NCBI RefSeq assembly: GCF_037963145.1
Contig: NZ_CP150144.1
Span: 434,001 to 498,000 of the forward strand
DNA length: 64,000 bases
From: Oceanobacillus sp. FSL K6-2867
GTDB lineage: Bacteria; Bacillota; Bacilli; Bacillales; Amphibacillaceae
Reading direction: 5' to 3'
Shown here: in pieces, positions 51,512 to 61,305 of the stretch
Layout: every line of letters starts with the position of its first letter
Numbering within the stretch: position 1 is the first letter of the stretch
The notes under the pieces: model-generated
What the model was told of the DNA's origin: nothing
The model's input: only the letters and a program-made list of their open reading frames with translations
The model's database searches: none
Translations under genes and position numbers: made by a program

Positions 51512-52259
51512 AAACATAACACTATCGAAAAAAAGCAAGCAATTTCTAGAGAATCTTCGAGTCTATCTATTTTCAACCGGGAAAAAGGAAAAAGAAATTG
51601 ATGAAATCGTCGAAGAATTAGAGGATCATTTAATGCAAGCAGAGCAAAACGGGAAATCAATTGAACATATAATTGGCCAGTCGCCAAAATATTACATGGA
51701 GCTACTTGCCAGTGAAATGCCAATCGATGTTAAAGCCTGGATGAAATATATTCCAATGATTTTATTTGGTGCTTTTTCTTTCACCATTGTTCAAGATTTA
51801 TTTGAAGGAACGCTTGCTTATTCATTACTAGAAATTTTCGGCTTCCTTATCATCTCCGTATTATTTTTAGCAAGCATATCCCTTGCATTTCGATATATCG
51901 CCGGAAAAAACCTATCTTCCAGAAAGCAATTTGTGATTCTTTATCCGGTTGCACTGCTGCCGCTTGCTCTCTTTTTCGGTCTAATCTTTCTTAATAAACA
52001 AGTCACGACGCCATTAATTAACTTTGGCCTTATCGGAACGATTATCATTGGTATCGTCACAGTGATTTTCATCATCGGTATTTCCATTTGGTCCAAAACA
52101 TGGGTTCTTCCGATTGTATTAGCATTTGTAACGTTACCAGATTACCTGCTCGGTTTTACATCGCTGACAGAATCCACTCGATTAATTACAGGTACATGTT
52201 TTACATTTGGTGGTATTATGATTTACTTCTGGGTCTCAAGTAAAGTAGCAAAAGACTAG
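51504..52259 (+). CDS. HAAS-domain membrane protein, partner of PadR regulator
   Basis: 251 aa from ATG 51504. Residues 5-65 are a soluble helical HAAS/DUF1129-like domain (LRVYLFSTGKKEKEIDEIVEELEDHLMQAEQNGKS), followed by six membrane segments. PadR-HAAS gene pairs are common in Firmicutes and are taken to sense membrane or envelope stress; the ligand is unknown. AAAGGAAG lies ten bases upstream, inside padR. Confidence 0.83.
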   Translation: MYENITLSKKSKQFLENLRVYLFSTGKKEKEIDEIVEELEDHLMQAEQNGKSIEHIIGQSPKYYMELLASEMPIDVKAWMKYIPMILFGAFSFTIVQDLFEGTLAYSLLEIFGFLIISVLFLASISLAFRYIAGKNLSSRKQFVILYPVALLPLALFFGLIFLNKQVTTPLINFGLIGTIIIGIVTVIFIIGISIWSKTWVLPIVLAFVTLPDYLLGFTSLTESTRLITGTCFTFGGIMIYFWVSSKVAKD

Positions 52260-52270
52260 CATAAAGAAAT

Positions 52271-52300
52271 GGGGGAACACCAATTGGTAATCCCCCTTCT
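52271..52300. terminator. Hairpin between convergent genes
   Basis: GGGGGA (52271-52276) pairs with TCCCCC (52291-52296) with inner ACC/GGT pairing; T tract is weak. Confidence 0.55.
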
Positions 52301-52305
52301 CTCTG

Positions 52306-52743
52306 TTAGGCATCTTCCTCTGTTTCACTAGGATATTTTTCCTGTAAAAAATCTACAGACTGACGGATCAATGCTTTCAAAACGTCCTCATTAATATCAG
52401 CAAGTTTATTGATATAGACACACGCTTTCCCTGTCGTATGCTTACCGAAATCTGAAAGCAATTCTTCCCTCCGCTCATCGCCGGTTGCAAAATATAAGCT
52501 ATGCTTTGCTCTTCGTGGCGAGAAGCCCACCAATGGCGCATCCCCTTCATGCCCTGATGCATACTTATAATGATAAGAACCAAATCCAATTATCGTTGTA
52601 CCCCACATTTTAGCTGGATATCCAGTTGTTTCTGTAAAGATTTCAAGCAGTTTATAAGCATCTTCCCGCTTTTTTGTATTGTCAATATCCTCGATAAATG
52701 CAATAACATCACGATCATTTTCTTTCATTTTTTGCTCATACAT
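52306..52743 (-). CDS. DUF1801 domain protein
   Basis: 145 aa. Central PAKMWGTTIIGFGSYHYKYASG and LVGFSPRRAKHSLYF match the DUF1801 (YdhG-like) fold of small soluble proteins; KACVYINKLADINEDVL is the C-terminal part. Function unknown. Its ATG overlaps the end of the terpene synthase gene by 8 bp, so the two are probably cotranscribed. Confidence 0.85.
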   Translation of the reverse strand: MYEQKMKENDRDVIAFIEDIDNTKKREDAYKLLEIFTETTGYPAKMWGTTIIGFGSYHYKYASGHEGDAPLVGFSPRRAKHSLYFATGDERREELLSDFGKHTTGKACVYINKLADINEDVLKALIRQSVDFLQEKYPSETEEDA

Positions 52744-53821
52744 CTTCCATTTTCCCTCTCTTTCCCTCGGTTTTATAATACACTCTTATATTCCAATTAA
52801 ACATTTTGGCAGTAATTCCACCAGCATGCAGCAATGACTTTCTCATTTCTTCGCCATATGGAATTGATTTAATTTTTTTATCACCTAAATATAAGCCAAG
52901 TAAACCTTGATGGATCATTTCATGAAACTTTCGGTCTGGCAAGCCGCTTACATCTGTTTTTGTCTTTTCAATAAAATAAAGGAATCGTTCTTTCATTTTA
53001 TTCCAGTTCTCATAATAACTGCAAAAGTTAAGATCTCCTTCGTTATCATCCTCTAGTTGGTCGATATAATAATCAAGCAATATATGTAACCCCTGCATGT
53101 AAGGAAAATAACCATCATAAACAGTTTGTGCTGCAGTCGGATTCACTTTTCCGCCAAGTCCGTAAGATACAAGGCAAAAAATTCCTAAGGTTGAGCCGCT
53201 TGCCGCGGAAAATTCATACCATGTGAGATTTTCATACGTATCTTTATTTTTTTCAAACCATGTCGTTAATCGTGGAATTCTTTCCTTTACCTGCACATGC
53301 TTATGAACTTGTAAATCTGCGTATAATCCTTGCAGCCTTAGAAGCTGACCGTGAATTAGTTCTAACGCTTCAACACTCTTTAAAGTTTCTTGACATGTTT
53401 GAACTAATTCTCTTAGATAGCCCCCATCTGCTTGATCATCACGCAGCTCATAATAATTTTTCATCGGATTCACAGGTGTTAAAGCATCCTTCATTGCTTC
53501 ATGCAGCATACGGAAATCCTTTGGATCGAGTGAAGTGCTTCGGTCACACAGATTATCCAAATAATCACTGATCGTTTGATAAGCCACAATAAAGCGAACT
53601 GCTTCTTTCCCTTTTTCCCCGGCAAGCAGTGCATAGACACTCCCGCCTTGACAGTGAAATCGTTTATCTTGCATGCTGGCAAGTGCTTGTGTGCGCAACT
53701 CATCATTCGGTATCTGCTCTGCTCTGCGCTTCCAGTAATCCATTTCTTCATCTACCATTGGAAAGATTCGTTTAAACACGATTCGTAATAATGAAATCGC
53801 ATTTCTTGGTACTTTTGTCAA
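52736..53821 (-). CDS. ytpB: Tetraprenyl-beta-curcumene synthase homologue (DUF2600, YtpB)
   Basis: 361 aa, all-helical class IB-type terpene synthase. Asp-rich stretch in YQTISDYLDNLCDRSTSLDPKDF (about 92-115) and GLHILLDYYIDQLEDDNEGDLNFCSYYE (about 240-265) carry the metal ligands. B. subtilis YtpB makes the C35 terpene tetraprenyl-beta-curcumene, precursor of sesquarterpenes. I start at TTG 53821, seven bases after GGAGG; upstream open frame is intergenic. No squalene-hopene cyclase gene in the window. Confidence 0.9.
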   Translation of the reverse strand: MTKVPRNAISLLRIVFKRIFPMVDEEMDYWKRRAEQIPNDELRTQALASMQDKRFHCQGGSVYALLAGEKGKEAVRFIVAYQTISDYLDNLCDRSTSLDPKDFRMLHEAMKDALTPVNPMKNYYELRDDQADGGYLRELVQTCQETLKSVEALELIHGQLLRLQGLYADLQVHKHVQVKERIPRLTTWFEKNKDTYENLTWYEFSAASGSTLGIFCLVSYGLGGKVNPTAAQTVYDGYFPYMQGLHILLDYYIDQLEDDNEGDLNFCSYYENWNKMKERFLYFIEKTKTDVSGLPDRKFHEMIHQGLLGLYLGDKKIKSIPYGEEMRKSLLHAGGITAKMFNWNIRVYYKTEGKRGKMEDV

Positions 53822-53909
53822 TCCTTTTCCTCCGTTCCAATCGGTGAAATTTGCTATACTAATTATAGCATCATATACATTAGGAAAACAAAAACAAGGG
53901 GATGTAATC

Positions 53910-54431
53910 ATGATTGAACCATATAAAAGTATTTATCCAACTATTCACGAGACAGTTTTTATTGCAAAGGATGCTGTTATCATTGGCGATGTTACGATTG
54001 ACGGAGATTCCAGTGTATGGTTTAAGGCAGTCATTCGCGGTGACGTTGCCCCAACCCGGATTGGGAAACGTGTCAATATACAGGATTTCTGCATGCTGCA
54101 TCAAAGTCCTGACAAGACACTTTTGATTGAGGATGATGTGACAGTCGGTCACCAAGTTACTTTGCATTCTGCTGTCGTTCGGAAAAACGCTTTAATTGGG
54201 ATGGGGTCGATTATTTTGGATGGTGCGGAAATCGGGGAAAATGCATTTGTTGCTGCTGGAAGTCTCGTTCCCCCAGGAAAAAAAATCCCCCCTAATACAT
54301 TGGTAATGGGAAGACCTGCAAAAGTTGTACGTGAACTGACAGAAACAGACTATGCCGAAATGCAACGGGTTCGTAAATCTTATGTAGAAAAAGGAAAATA
54401 TTATAAGGAACAAACAAATATGGGGCGTTAA
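53910..54431 (+). CDS. Gamma carbonic anhydrase-family hexapeptide protein (YtoA-like)
   Basis: 173 aa left-handed beta-helix with hexapeptide repeats (VIIGDVTIDGDSSVWFKAVIRGD, INIQDFCMLHQSP, TVGHQVTLHSAVV). The three-His zinc site of gamma carbonic anhydrases fits His in MLHQSP, VGHQV and LHSAVV. Start ATG 53910 after AAGGGGATGTAATC; upstream frame is the ytpB promoter region. Whether it hydrates CO2 or acts as an acyltransferase is open. Confidence 0.9.
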   Translation: MIEPYKSIYPTIHETVFIAKDAVIIGDVTIDGDSSVWFKAVIRGDVAPTRIGKRVNIQDFCMLHQSPDKTLLIEDDVTVGHQVTLHSAVVRKNALIGMGSIILDGAEIGENAFVAAGSLVPPGKKIPPNTLVMGRPAKVVRELTETDYAEMQRVRKSYVEKGKYYKEQTNMGR

Positions 54432-54436
54432 CCATA

Positions 54437-54470
54437 AAGGAGCTTGTCATTAGAGTTCAAGCTCCTTCAT
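54437..54470. terminator. Terminator between convergent ytoA-like and DUF4181 genes
   Basis: AAGGAGCTTG (54437-54446) pairs perfectly with CAAGCTCCTT (54458-54467), 11-base loop. Confidence 0.75.
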
Positions 54471-54920
54471 TTACAGCGCTAACAGACCAAAGAAATCAGA
54501 CCTGAAGGTGACAATGACAAGCGTGATAATAAATATAACCTGACTGAGGGTAAACAGATAATCATTCTTTCCTTCTAAGTACTTCCACTCCATAAATGCA
54601 CGGAACAATTCCTGTATACCAGTAAAGGCCATACCAAGTACAAATAAATACAATGCAAAATCAGTATCCGAGGATATATTATTAGTTGTAAAAATGAAGT
54701 AAAGTCCAGCCACCATGTATACGATAACAGATGTTAATCGTAGCCTTTTATCATACTTTTCATGTACTTTGTTCACATAATTATTAGAAAACCATTTCGG
54801 ACGCTTTACGTTCAATAGCTTTCTCATGATTGAATTAAATATAAAAATAATTAGTGAAAATACACCGATTAGTATGACTATATCCAGCAGCAGCCCACTG
54901 TTATCTTCATAGTAGTACAT
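54471..54920 (-). CDS. DUF4181 family membrane protein
   Basis: 149 aa with four membrane segments (about 8-30, 62-82, 90-108, 123-143). NVKRPKWFSNNYVNKVHEKYDKRLR between the first two fits DUF4181. ATG 54920 follows AAGAGGAGAATGTTTA; an upstream in-frame ATG (54941) lies before that RBS. Function unknown. Confidence 0.78.
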   Translation of the reverse strand: MYYYEDNSGLLLDIVILIGVFSLIIFIFNSIMRKLLNVKRPKWFSNNYVNKVHEKYDKRLRLTSVIVYMVAGLYFIFTTNNISSDTDFALYLFVLGMAFTGIQELFRAFMEWKYLEGKNDYLFTLSQVIFIITLVIVTFRSDFFGLLAL

Positions 54921-54977
54921 TAAACATTCTCCTCTTTCCATACTATAAATCGTACACCCGCCAAGATTCCATCAGCT

Positions 54978-55013
54978 AAAAAAAGCTGTACGACTCAAAT
55001 AGAGCTGTACAGC
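54978..55013 (-). terminator. metK terminator
   Basis: GCTGTAC (55013-55007) pairs with GTACAGC (54991-54985), then seven Ts on the minus strand. Confidence 0.85.
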
Positions 55014-55021
55014 AATATATA

Positions 55022-56218
55022 TTATTTCGTCAATGCAAGCAACTCATCAACTTTATCCGTTTTTTCCCATGAAAATGCAACATCCGTTCTGCCAAAATGG
55101 CCATATGCAGCAGTATCTTTAAATACCGGTTGACGGAGGTCAAGCATCCGAATAATTCCAGCTGGGCGAAGATCGAATAATTTACGAATCGCAGCTACAA
55201 GTGTTTCTTCGCTCACTTTCCCTGTACCAAATGTATTTATTGCAATGGATACAGGCTCCGCCACACCAATCGCGTATGCCAATTGAACTTCACATGACTT
55301 GGCAAGTCCTGCAGCAACGATGTTTTTTGCAACATAGCGTGCGGCATATGCAGCAGAACGGTCTACTTTTGTAGCATCCTTCCCACTAAATGCTCCACCG
55401 CCATGACGTGCATATCCACCATAAGTGTCAACAATAATCTTGCGTCCAGTAAGTCCCACATCCCCTTGTGGCCCACCAATAACAAAGCGACCAGTTGGAT
55501 TAATGAAATACTTTGTTTTTTCATCCAAGAGATCAGCAGGAACTACGGCACGAACAACATGCTCGATCATATCCTTTTCAATTTGATCCCTTGTAATATC
55601 TTGGTGATGCTGCGTTGAAATAACAATCGTATCGATTCGAACAGGCTGATCATTTTCATCGTATTCTACGGTAACCTGTGTTTTACCATCCGGTCGCAGG
55701 TAGTCTACAATGTTTTCTTTTCTTACATCAGCAAGGCGTTTCGATAACTTGTGGGCTAGTGAAATTGGCAATGGCATAAGCTCTTTGGTTTCATCACAAG
55801 CAAAACCAAACATTAAACCTTGATCTCCCGCGCCAATTGCATCAATTTCATCCTCGCTCATTTTCCCTTCGCGGGCTTCTAGTGCAGTGTCAACTCCACC
55901 AGCAATATCTGCGGATTGTTCATCAATCGCCGTCATAACTGCGCATGTTTCCGAGTCAAAACCATATTTGGCTCGAGTATAGCCAATTCCTTTAATCGTT
56001 TCTCTCACAATTGCAGGAATATCTACATATGTGCTTGTGGAAATTTCACCTGCCACTAACACTAACCCAGTTGTAACTGTTGTTTCACACGCAACGCGTG
56101 CATTCGGATCCTTTTTTAATATTTCATCAAGGATTGCATCTGATATTTGGTCTGACATTTTGTCTGGATGACCTTCTGTTACTGATTCTGAAGTAAATAA
56201 ACGTCGATTTACAGCCAT
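55022..56218 (-). CDS. metK: S-adenosylmethionine synthetase
   Basis: 398 aa, full length. Motifs: [20 protein letters not shown], the [16 protein letters not shown] [16 protein letters not shown] (about 125-140), and the P-loop-like [19 protein letters not shown] (about 270-290). Makes SAM from methionine and ATP. AAAGGAGAG precedes ATG 56218. Controlled by the SAM-I riboswitch 300 bp upstream, so the product represses its own gene. Confidence 0.98.
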   Translation of the reverse strand: MAVNRRLFTSESVTEGHPDKMSDQISDAILDEILKKDPNARVACETTVTTGLVLVAGEISTSTYVDIPAIVRETIKGIGYTRAKYGFDSETCAVMTAIDEQSADIAGGVDTALEAREGKMSEDEIDAIGAGDQGLMFGFACDETKELMPLPISLAHKLSKRLADVRKENIVDYLRPDGKTQVTVEYDENDQPVRIDTIVISTQHHQDITRDQIEKDMIEHVVRAVVPADLLDEKTKYFINPTGRFVIGGPQGDVGLTGRKIIVDTYGGYARHGGGAFSGKDATKVDRSAAYAARYVAKNIVAAGLAKSCEVQLAYAIGVAEPVSIAINTFGTGKVSEETLVAAIRKLFDLRPAGIIRMLDLRQPVFKDTAAYGHFGRTDVAFSWEKTDKVDELLALTK

Positions 56219-56520
56219 TAGGCTAAACTCTCCTTTATTGTATGTTACGGAACTCTAATTTAAATGTTCTACATATATTATTCAAAGTACCTTCAAAAGG
56301 TAAAACTTTTCCCGCTGACCAGGTGAATCGAATTTCAATGAATATTATTTTATATAAAACTTCTCTATTAGAAAACTTGGTATTCGTAAAAGGAATTCTT
56401 ACGAAAACGTATTTTGCTATCTTAGAAAACCTTATACTTTGGAGTCCAAGTCTTTAGGCAAATGCCTAAGTTGCACTAATGCAAATTATGAGTCTTATAC
56501 TTTTCCTATTTGCGAAAAAC
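56219..56520 (-). other. Long metK 5' untranslated region downstream of the riboswitch
   Basis: About 300 nt between riboswitch terminator and metK start. Holds repeat copy B (56446-56500) and an inverted repeat TTCGTAA/TTACGAA (56384-56406). No ORF with RBS. Unusual length for a metK leader. Confidence 0.6.
56446..56500 (+). repeat. Dispersed intergenic repeat, copy B
   Basis: Begins CCAAGTCTTTAGGCAAATGC and continues CTAAGTTGCACTAATGCA; aligned to copy A (44357-44412). Here TTAGGC-aaat-GCCTAA is a perfect 6-bp hairpin; in copy A it becomes a wobble-paired version. Confidence 0.65.
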
Positions 56521-56682
56521 AAAAAAGCCTTTCCTTCAAAGACATGAGGAAAGGGTATACTGGCCTTTCGCTCTTATTGTTCAAGGAATTGTTCCTTGCA
56601 TCAGGTTAGCACCATTTCACATCACGTGATGGTTGCTGGGCTTCATCGGGTCTGTCCCTCCACCAACTCTGAATAAGAGAGT
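56521..56682 (-). promoter_or_regulatory. SAM-I riboswitch (S-box) of metK
   Basis: Minus strand. P1 is AATAAGAG (56578-56571 side) with CTCTTATT (56679-56672). The aptamer core reads GGTGGAGGGACAGACCCGAT then GAAGCCCAGCAACC, the S-box signature. The expression platform terminator is CCTTTCC (56554-56548) with GGAAAGG (56534-56528) and six Ts. SAM binding should cause termination. Confidence 0.96.
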
Positions 56683-56697
56683 ATCCGTTCAATCTTA

Positions 56698-56726
56698 AGA
56701 CTAACGAAAGTAGCTGGTGGTGTCAA
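56698..56726 (-). promoter_or_regulatory. metK riboswitch promoter
   Basis: TTGACA (56726-56721), 17-bp spacer, TAGTCT (56703-56698), placing the transcript start just before the aptamer. Confidence 0.7.
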
Positions 56727-56780
56727 CTATTTTGGAATGATGGGTCAACATATATTTTTATAAATTATCTTTAAATAGTA

Positions 56781-56808
56781 TGGACTAATAATTTAAATGT
56801 GTTATACT
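56781..56808 (+). promoter_or_regulatory. Possible pckA promoter
   Basis: TGGACT (56781-56786), 16-bp spacer, TATACT (56803-56808), 70 bp before pckA. The -35 is weak. Confidence 0.5.
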
Positions 56809-56878
56809 AATAAACAACTTAAGAAAATAAATGTTGTCATAAACAGATGATATTCTTAAAAAGGCAGGAGATAATGAT

Positions 56879-58465
56879 ATGAAAACAGTGGAAAGATCAC
56901 TAATTAAAGAGTTAAACGAGCACAATAATATGCATATTAATTTGTCGGTAGCACAATTAGTTGAAAAGATTTTAAGTCACGAAGAAGGAAGCCTTACCTC
57001 AACTGGGGCAATTCGAGCGACTACCGGTAAATATACTGGTCGTTCACCGGAAGATAAATTTATTGTAAAAGATGAAATTTGTGCAGATTTTGTTGACTGG
57101 GGAAAGGTAAACCGCCCAATTGAAGAAAAAGCATTTGATAATCTCTACAGAAAAGTAATTGATTATTTAAAAGAAAAAGATGAGCTTTATCAGTTTAAAG
57201 GGTTTGCTGGGGCGGATAAAAATTACCGTTTGCCAATTCAAGTCATTAATGAATACGCATGGCATAACCTTTTTTCACGTCAGCTATTTATCACCCCTTC
57301 AGATGAAGAGTTAAACAATCACCAAGCAGAGTTTACAGTTATTTCTGCTCCAAATTTTAAAGCAGACCCAGCTGTAGATGGAACCAATTCGGAAACGTTT
57401 ATCTTAATTTCCTTTAAAAAGCGTGTCGTTTTAATTGGAGGTACAGAATATGCTGGTGAAATAAAAAAATCTATTTTCTCTGTAATGAATTACTTGCTGC
57501 CAAAGCAGGATATCTTATCCATGCATTGCTCGGCAAACGTTGGTCCTGAAGGAGATGTAGCACTTTTCTTTGGTCTTTCCGGCACAGGAAAAACAACATT
57601 ATCTGCTGACCCATACCGCCGTCTAATTGGAGATGATGAGCATGGCTGGAGTCCAAATGGCGTGTTCAATATTGAAGGTGGCTGCTACGCAAAATGTATT
57701 AACCTTTCAGAGGAAAAAGAGCCGCAAATCTTTAACGCTATACGTTATGGATCAGTACTTGAGAATGTTGTCTTAGACGAAAATTCAAGAATTCCCGACT
57801 ACGATGATACAACATTAACGGAGAATACGCGTGCTGCATATCCACTGGAAAATATTGATAATATTGTTTCACCAAGTGTTGCTGGTCATCCAAACACAAT
57901 CATCTTTTTAACAGCAGATGCTTCTGGGACACTCCCGCCCATCAGTAAATTAACAAAAGAGCAGGCAATGTATCATTTTCTAAGCGGCTATACGAGTAAA
58001 CTTGCTGGTACGGAGCGCGGTGTAACCGAACCACAAGCAACTTTTTCAGCCTGCTTTGGTTCACCTTTCTTACCTCTGGCTCCAGCAAAATATGCTGAAA
58101 TGCTAGGCGATAAAATTGATATGTACAATTCAAATGTATTCTTGGTTAACACGGGATGGACTGGCGGATCTTACGGCATTGGCAACCGGATGAAACTCTC
58201 TTATACACGGGCAATGATTCACTCTGCTTTAGAAGGCGAGCTGAATTCAATGGAAACCGTAAAAGATGAGATTTTTGGATTAGAAATTCCGATGCACGTT
58301 CCGGGAGTTCCAGATGAAGTGCTAATTCCGAAAAAAACGTGGAAAGACCGAACCGCATATGAAGAAGCAGCAAAATCACTAGCAATAAAATTCCATGATA
58401 ATTTCCAGAAATTTGAAAATGCTAGTGAAGCAATAAAAAAAGCAGGTCCGATTTACAAAGAATAA
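56879..58465 (+). CDS. pckA: Phosphoenolpyruvate carboxykinase (ATP)
   Basis: 528 aa. Converts oxaloacetate plus ATP to PEP in gluconeogenesis. Motifs: [18 protein letters not shown] (about 45-62), kinase-1a loop [15 protein letters not shown] (about 231-245), kinase-2 LIGDDEHGW, and [19 protein letters not shown]. Length and sequence separate it from the GTP type. GGCAGGAG lies eight bases before ATG 56879. Divergent from metK, as in B. subtilis. Confidence 0.98.
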   Translation: MKTVERSLIKELNEHNNMHINLSVAQLVEKILSHEEGSLTSTGAIRATTGKYTGRSPEDKFIVKDEICADFVDWGKVNRPIEEKAFDNLYRKVIDYLKEKDELYQFKGFAGADKNYRLPIQVINEYAWHNLFSRQLFITPSDEELNNHQAEFTVISAPNFKADPAVDGTNSETFILISFKKRVVLIGGTEYAGEIKKSIFSVMNYLLPKQDILSMHCSANVGPEGDVALFFGLSGTGKTTLSADPYRRLIGDDEHGWSPNGVFNIEGGCYAKCINLSEEKEPQIFNAIRYGSVLENVVLDENSRIPDYDDTTLTENTRAAYPLENIDNIVSPSVAGHPNTIIFLTADASGTLPPISKLTKEQAMYHFLSGYTSKLAGTERGVTEPQATFSACFGSPFLPLAPAKYAEMLGDKIDMYNSNVFLVNTGWTGGSYGIGNRMKLSYTRAMIHSALEGELNSMETVKDEIFGLEIPMHVPGVPDEVLIPKKTWKDRTAYEEAAKSLAIKFHDNFQKFENASEAIKKAGPIYKE

Positions 58466-58518
58466 ATAATTAATTTGTTTACTCATCCCAAAAGGATTCA
58501 CTAATATGAATAGTATTA

Positions 58519-58550
58519 GCCAGCCTACTTTGTCAGGCTGGCATTTTTAT
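58519..58550 (+). terminator. pckA terminator
   Basis: GCCAGCCT (58519-58526) pairs with AGGCTGGC (58535-58542), then ATTTTTAT. Confidence 0.85.
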
Positions 58551-58711
58551 GTTGCTGCATCATTATTTAGGTTTTCTCTCAATAGCATTTTCTCCTAAAA
58601 CAGTCTTAAAAAGACTACCTCATTCCTCTCCAACTGGGCATTCACACATTTTTCAATTTCCGCATAAACTGTGTTGATAAATAATCACATATTTTGAAAG
58701 GAACGAAATGT

Positions 58712-59701
58712 ATGAGAAAAATTCAATTTGGTGCTGTTGTCGCAGTTGTTTTACTCATTTTCCTTTCTGCATGTAATTCAGGGCAAACAACAAAAATCAG
58801 CTTAGCAGAGGTCACCCGATCTCTCTTTTATGCACCACAATACGTAGCACTTGAAAAAGGTTTTTTTGAGGAGGAAGGACTGGAGGTAGAGCTGCAGACG
58901 ACATGGGGTGGAGATACGACAATGACGTCATTGCTTTCCGGTGGAGCAGATATTGCGCTGGTCGGATCGGAAACTTCCATCTATGTTTATGCGCAAAACT
59001 CTAAAGATTATGCAATTAACTTTGCGCAGTTAACTCAGACAGACGGGACATTTCTAGTGGCAAAAGAACCACAGCCTGATTTCAAGTGGGAGGATTTAGA
59101 AGGCAGTAATTTTTTAGGTCAGCGTGTTGGTGGAATGCCACAGATGGTTGGTGAATACGTTCTAAAAGATCATGGAATCAATCCACACGAAGATTTGCAT
59201 CTCGTACAAAATATTGATTTTGCCAATATCCCTGGCGCATTTGCTTCAGGTGATTATGAGTATGTTCAACTATTCGAGCCAACGGCGAGTATTTTTGAAA
59301 AAGAAGGCCAAGGACATATTGTCGCATCTTTTGGTGAGGAATCTGGAAAAGTTCCATATACAGTCTTCATGACGAAACAGAGCTTCATGGAAGAAAATGA
59401 CGAGGCTGTTGAGAAATTCACTCGTGCGATTTATAAAGCGCAAACATGGGTGGAGGAAAATAGTGCAGAAGAAATTGCTAAAGTCATTGAACCTTATTTT
59501 GAAGACACCGATTTAGATATGCTTGCGGCATCGATTGATCGTTACAAAAGTCAAGGTTCCTTCGCTACTGATCCAATTTTAGATGAAGAGGAATGGGAAA
59601 ATTTAAAAGCAATTATGGATGAAGCTGGCGAACTTCCAGCAGATGTTCCGCACAAAGATTTAGTAAACACGGATTACGCTGAAAGAGTTATGTCTGATTA
59701 A
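58712..59701 (+). CDS. ytlA: ABC transporter substrate-binding lipoprotein (NMT1/SsuA-type, YtlA-like)
   Basis: 329 aa. Lipobox LSAC (Cys near 20). NMT1/ThiY-like periplasmic-binding fold: LFYAPQYVALEKGFFEEEGLEVEL, GGDTTMTSLLSGGADIALVGSE and GQRVGGMPQMVGEYVLKDHG. Family members carry sulfonates, nitrate or thiamine pyrimidines; I see no TPP or other riboswitch upstream, so the substrate is open. ATG 58712 after AAAGGAACGAAATGT. First gene of ytlACD-type operon after pckA, as in B. subtilis. Confidence 0.88.
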   Translation: MRKIQFGAVVAVVLLIFLSACNSGQTTKISLAEVTRSLFYAPQYVALEKGFFEEEGLEVELQTTWGGDTTMTSLLSGGADIALVGSETSIYVYAQNSKDYAINFAQLTQTDGTFLVAKEPQPDFKWEDLEGSNFLGQRVGGMPQMVGEYVLKDHGINPHEDLHLVQNIDFANIPGAFASGDYEYVQLFEPTASIFEKEGQGHIVASFGEESGKVPYTVFMTKQSFMEENDEAVEKFTRAIYKAQTWVEENSAEEIAKVIEPYFEDTDLDMLAASIDRYKSQGSFATDPILDEEEWENLKAIMDEAGELPADVPHKDLVNTDYAERVMSD

Positions 59702-59714
59702 AGGAGGGGATTTT

Positions 59715-60512
59715 GTGTCATTTCTGACGTTGGACCATGTCTCCCATCATTATTTTTCCAAAGTAAGCTATACGAAGGCACTCGACAACATCTCCATTTC
59801 GGTTAAAGAAGGTGAGTTTATTTCCCTGCTTGGTCCGAGCGGTTGTGGTAAATCAACACTGCTCTCCATTATCGCAGGAATTATCCAGCAAACAGAAGGA
59901 TTGGTTTCACTGCAAGGGAAGCCTACCACTGAATCTGAGATGGAAATTGGCTACATGCTTCAGCAGGATTATTTATTTCCATGGAAAACAATCCTGGATA
60001 ATGTTTTACTCGGACCGAAAATCAATCATAAACTGTCAGATGAACTGCAAAAAAAAGCAGTTCAACTATTAAATGAAGTGGGACTCAAGGATGTCCAGAT
60101 GAAATATCCAAGTGAGCTTTCGGGTGGAATGCGTCAACGTGTAGCATTGGTCCGTACACTGATTAATAACCCTAAGATACTATTGCTTGATGAACCATTT
60201 TCAGCACTGGATTACCAAACAAAATTAAACTTGGAGGATTTGGTAGCAGATTTGCTAAAAAGCTATCACAAAACAGCGATACTTGTAACACATGATATTG
60301 GTGAAGCAATTGCGATGAGTGATCGGATTTTTATGATGAATGCCAATCCCGGTTCCATCGCCAAGATTTATGAAATACCAATCGAGCTTCGTAATGAAGT
60401 ACCTTTTTTAGTTAGAAGACATCCGAAATATCAAATTATCTTTGATAAAATATGGGATGCACTAGAAACAAACGAGTCAGAGCAAAAGGCGGTGGAGATA
60501 CCAGATGAATGA
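59715..60512 (+). CDS. ytlC: ABC transporter ATP-binding protein (YtlC-like)
   Basis: 265 aa, SsuB/TauB/NrtD class. Walker [14 protein letters not shown] (about 35-47), Q-loop [14 protein letters not shown], signature [15 protein letters not shown] (about 138-152), Walker [17 protein letters not shown], switch His in [15 protein letters not shown] 59715 follows AAAGGAGGGGATTTT. The last 8 bp overlap the permease gene. Confidence 0.93.
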   Translation: MSFLTLDHVSHHYFSKVSYTKALDNISISVKEGEFISLLGPSGCGKSTLLSIIAGIIQQTEGLVSLQGKPTTESEMEIGYMLQQDYLFPWKTILDNVLLGPKINHKLSDELQKKAVQLLNEVGLKDVQMKYPSELSGGMRQRVALVRTLINNPKILLLDEPFSALDYQTKLNLEDLVADLLKSYHKTAILVTHDIGEAIAMSDRIFMMNANPGSIAKIYEIPIELRNEVPFLVRRHPKYQIIFDKIWDALETNESEQKAVEIPDE

Positions 60513-61305
60513 CCACCACTTATTTGAAAACTACAAGCGCGGATTAAAGCGGGAGAAAAAGGTCGTGCTCTTCTGGCAACTGACAATTCTCATTACATTT
60601 TTTGCGGTTTGGGAAATAGCTAGTCGTCTCTACTTGATTGATCCGCTTCTATTCAGTTCACCAACCAGCGTGTTTGAATTACTTGCAGCCCGCTTTGCCA
60701 ACGGATCACTTTTTGGTCACTTACAGGTTACTTTGTTTGAAACCATTCTCGGTTTCATTATTGGAACAATTGGGGGAATCCTGATTGCAATCTCACTATG
60801 GTCATCAGCACGATTTGCCAATATTATGGGTCCTTATCTTGTTGTATTAAACGCAATGCCAAAAGTAGCACTCGGGCCTATCTTAATCGTAGCACTTGGT
60901 CCTGGTTACTTATCCATAATTGCGATGGGATTTATTATTTCAGTTATTGTCACTACTCTCGTCGTTTACTCTGCTTTTAACGAAGTGGATCCAAATTATG
61001 AAAAAGTGCTTCGCAGTTTCGGAGCAACAAGATGGCAATGCTTTAAGGAGGCAATTTTTCCAGCAGCAATGCCAGCAATGATTTCGACGCTTAAGGTAAA
61101 TGTTGGGCTTTCTTGGGTCGGGGTTATTGTAGGAGAATATCTTGTTTCCAAGCAAGGTTTAGGTTATTTAATAATCTACGGATTCCAAGTATTTGATTTC
61201 ACGCTGGTAATGTCAAGCCTTGTAATTATTGCAATTTTGGCAGCAATTATGTATAAGCTAGTGGAAAAATTAGAACGTTGGTTAATCCGAAATCGAAACA
61301 CATAG
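60505..61305 (+). CDS. ytlD: ABC transporter permease (YtlD-like)
   Basis: 266 aa, six membrane segments; EAA motif region [37 protein letters not shown] (about 170-206) and an N-terminal [21 protein letters not shown] as in SsuC/TauC permeases. Overlaps ytlC by 8 bp, so translation is coupled. Terminator begins on its last codons. Confidence 0.93.
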   Translation: MNDHHLFENYKRGLKREKKVVLFWQLTILITFFAVWEIASRLYLIDPLLFSSPTSVFELLAARFANGSLFGHLQVTLFETILGFIIGTIGGILIAISLWSSARFANIMGPYLVVLNAMPKVALGPILIVALGPGYLSIIAMGFIISVIVTTLVVYSAFNEVDPNYEKVLRSFGATRWQCFKEAIFPAAMPAMISTLKVNVGLSWVGVIVGEYLVSKQGLGYLIIYGFQVFDFTLVMSSLVIIAILAAIMYKLVEKLERWLIRNRNT

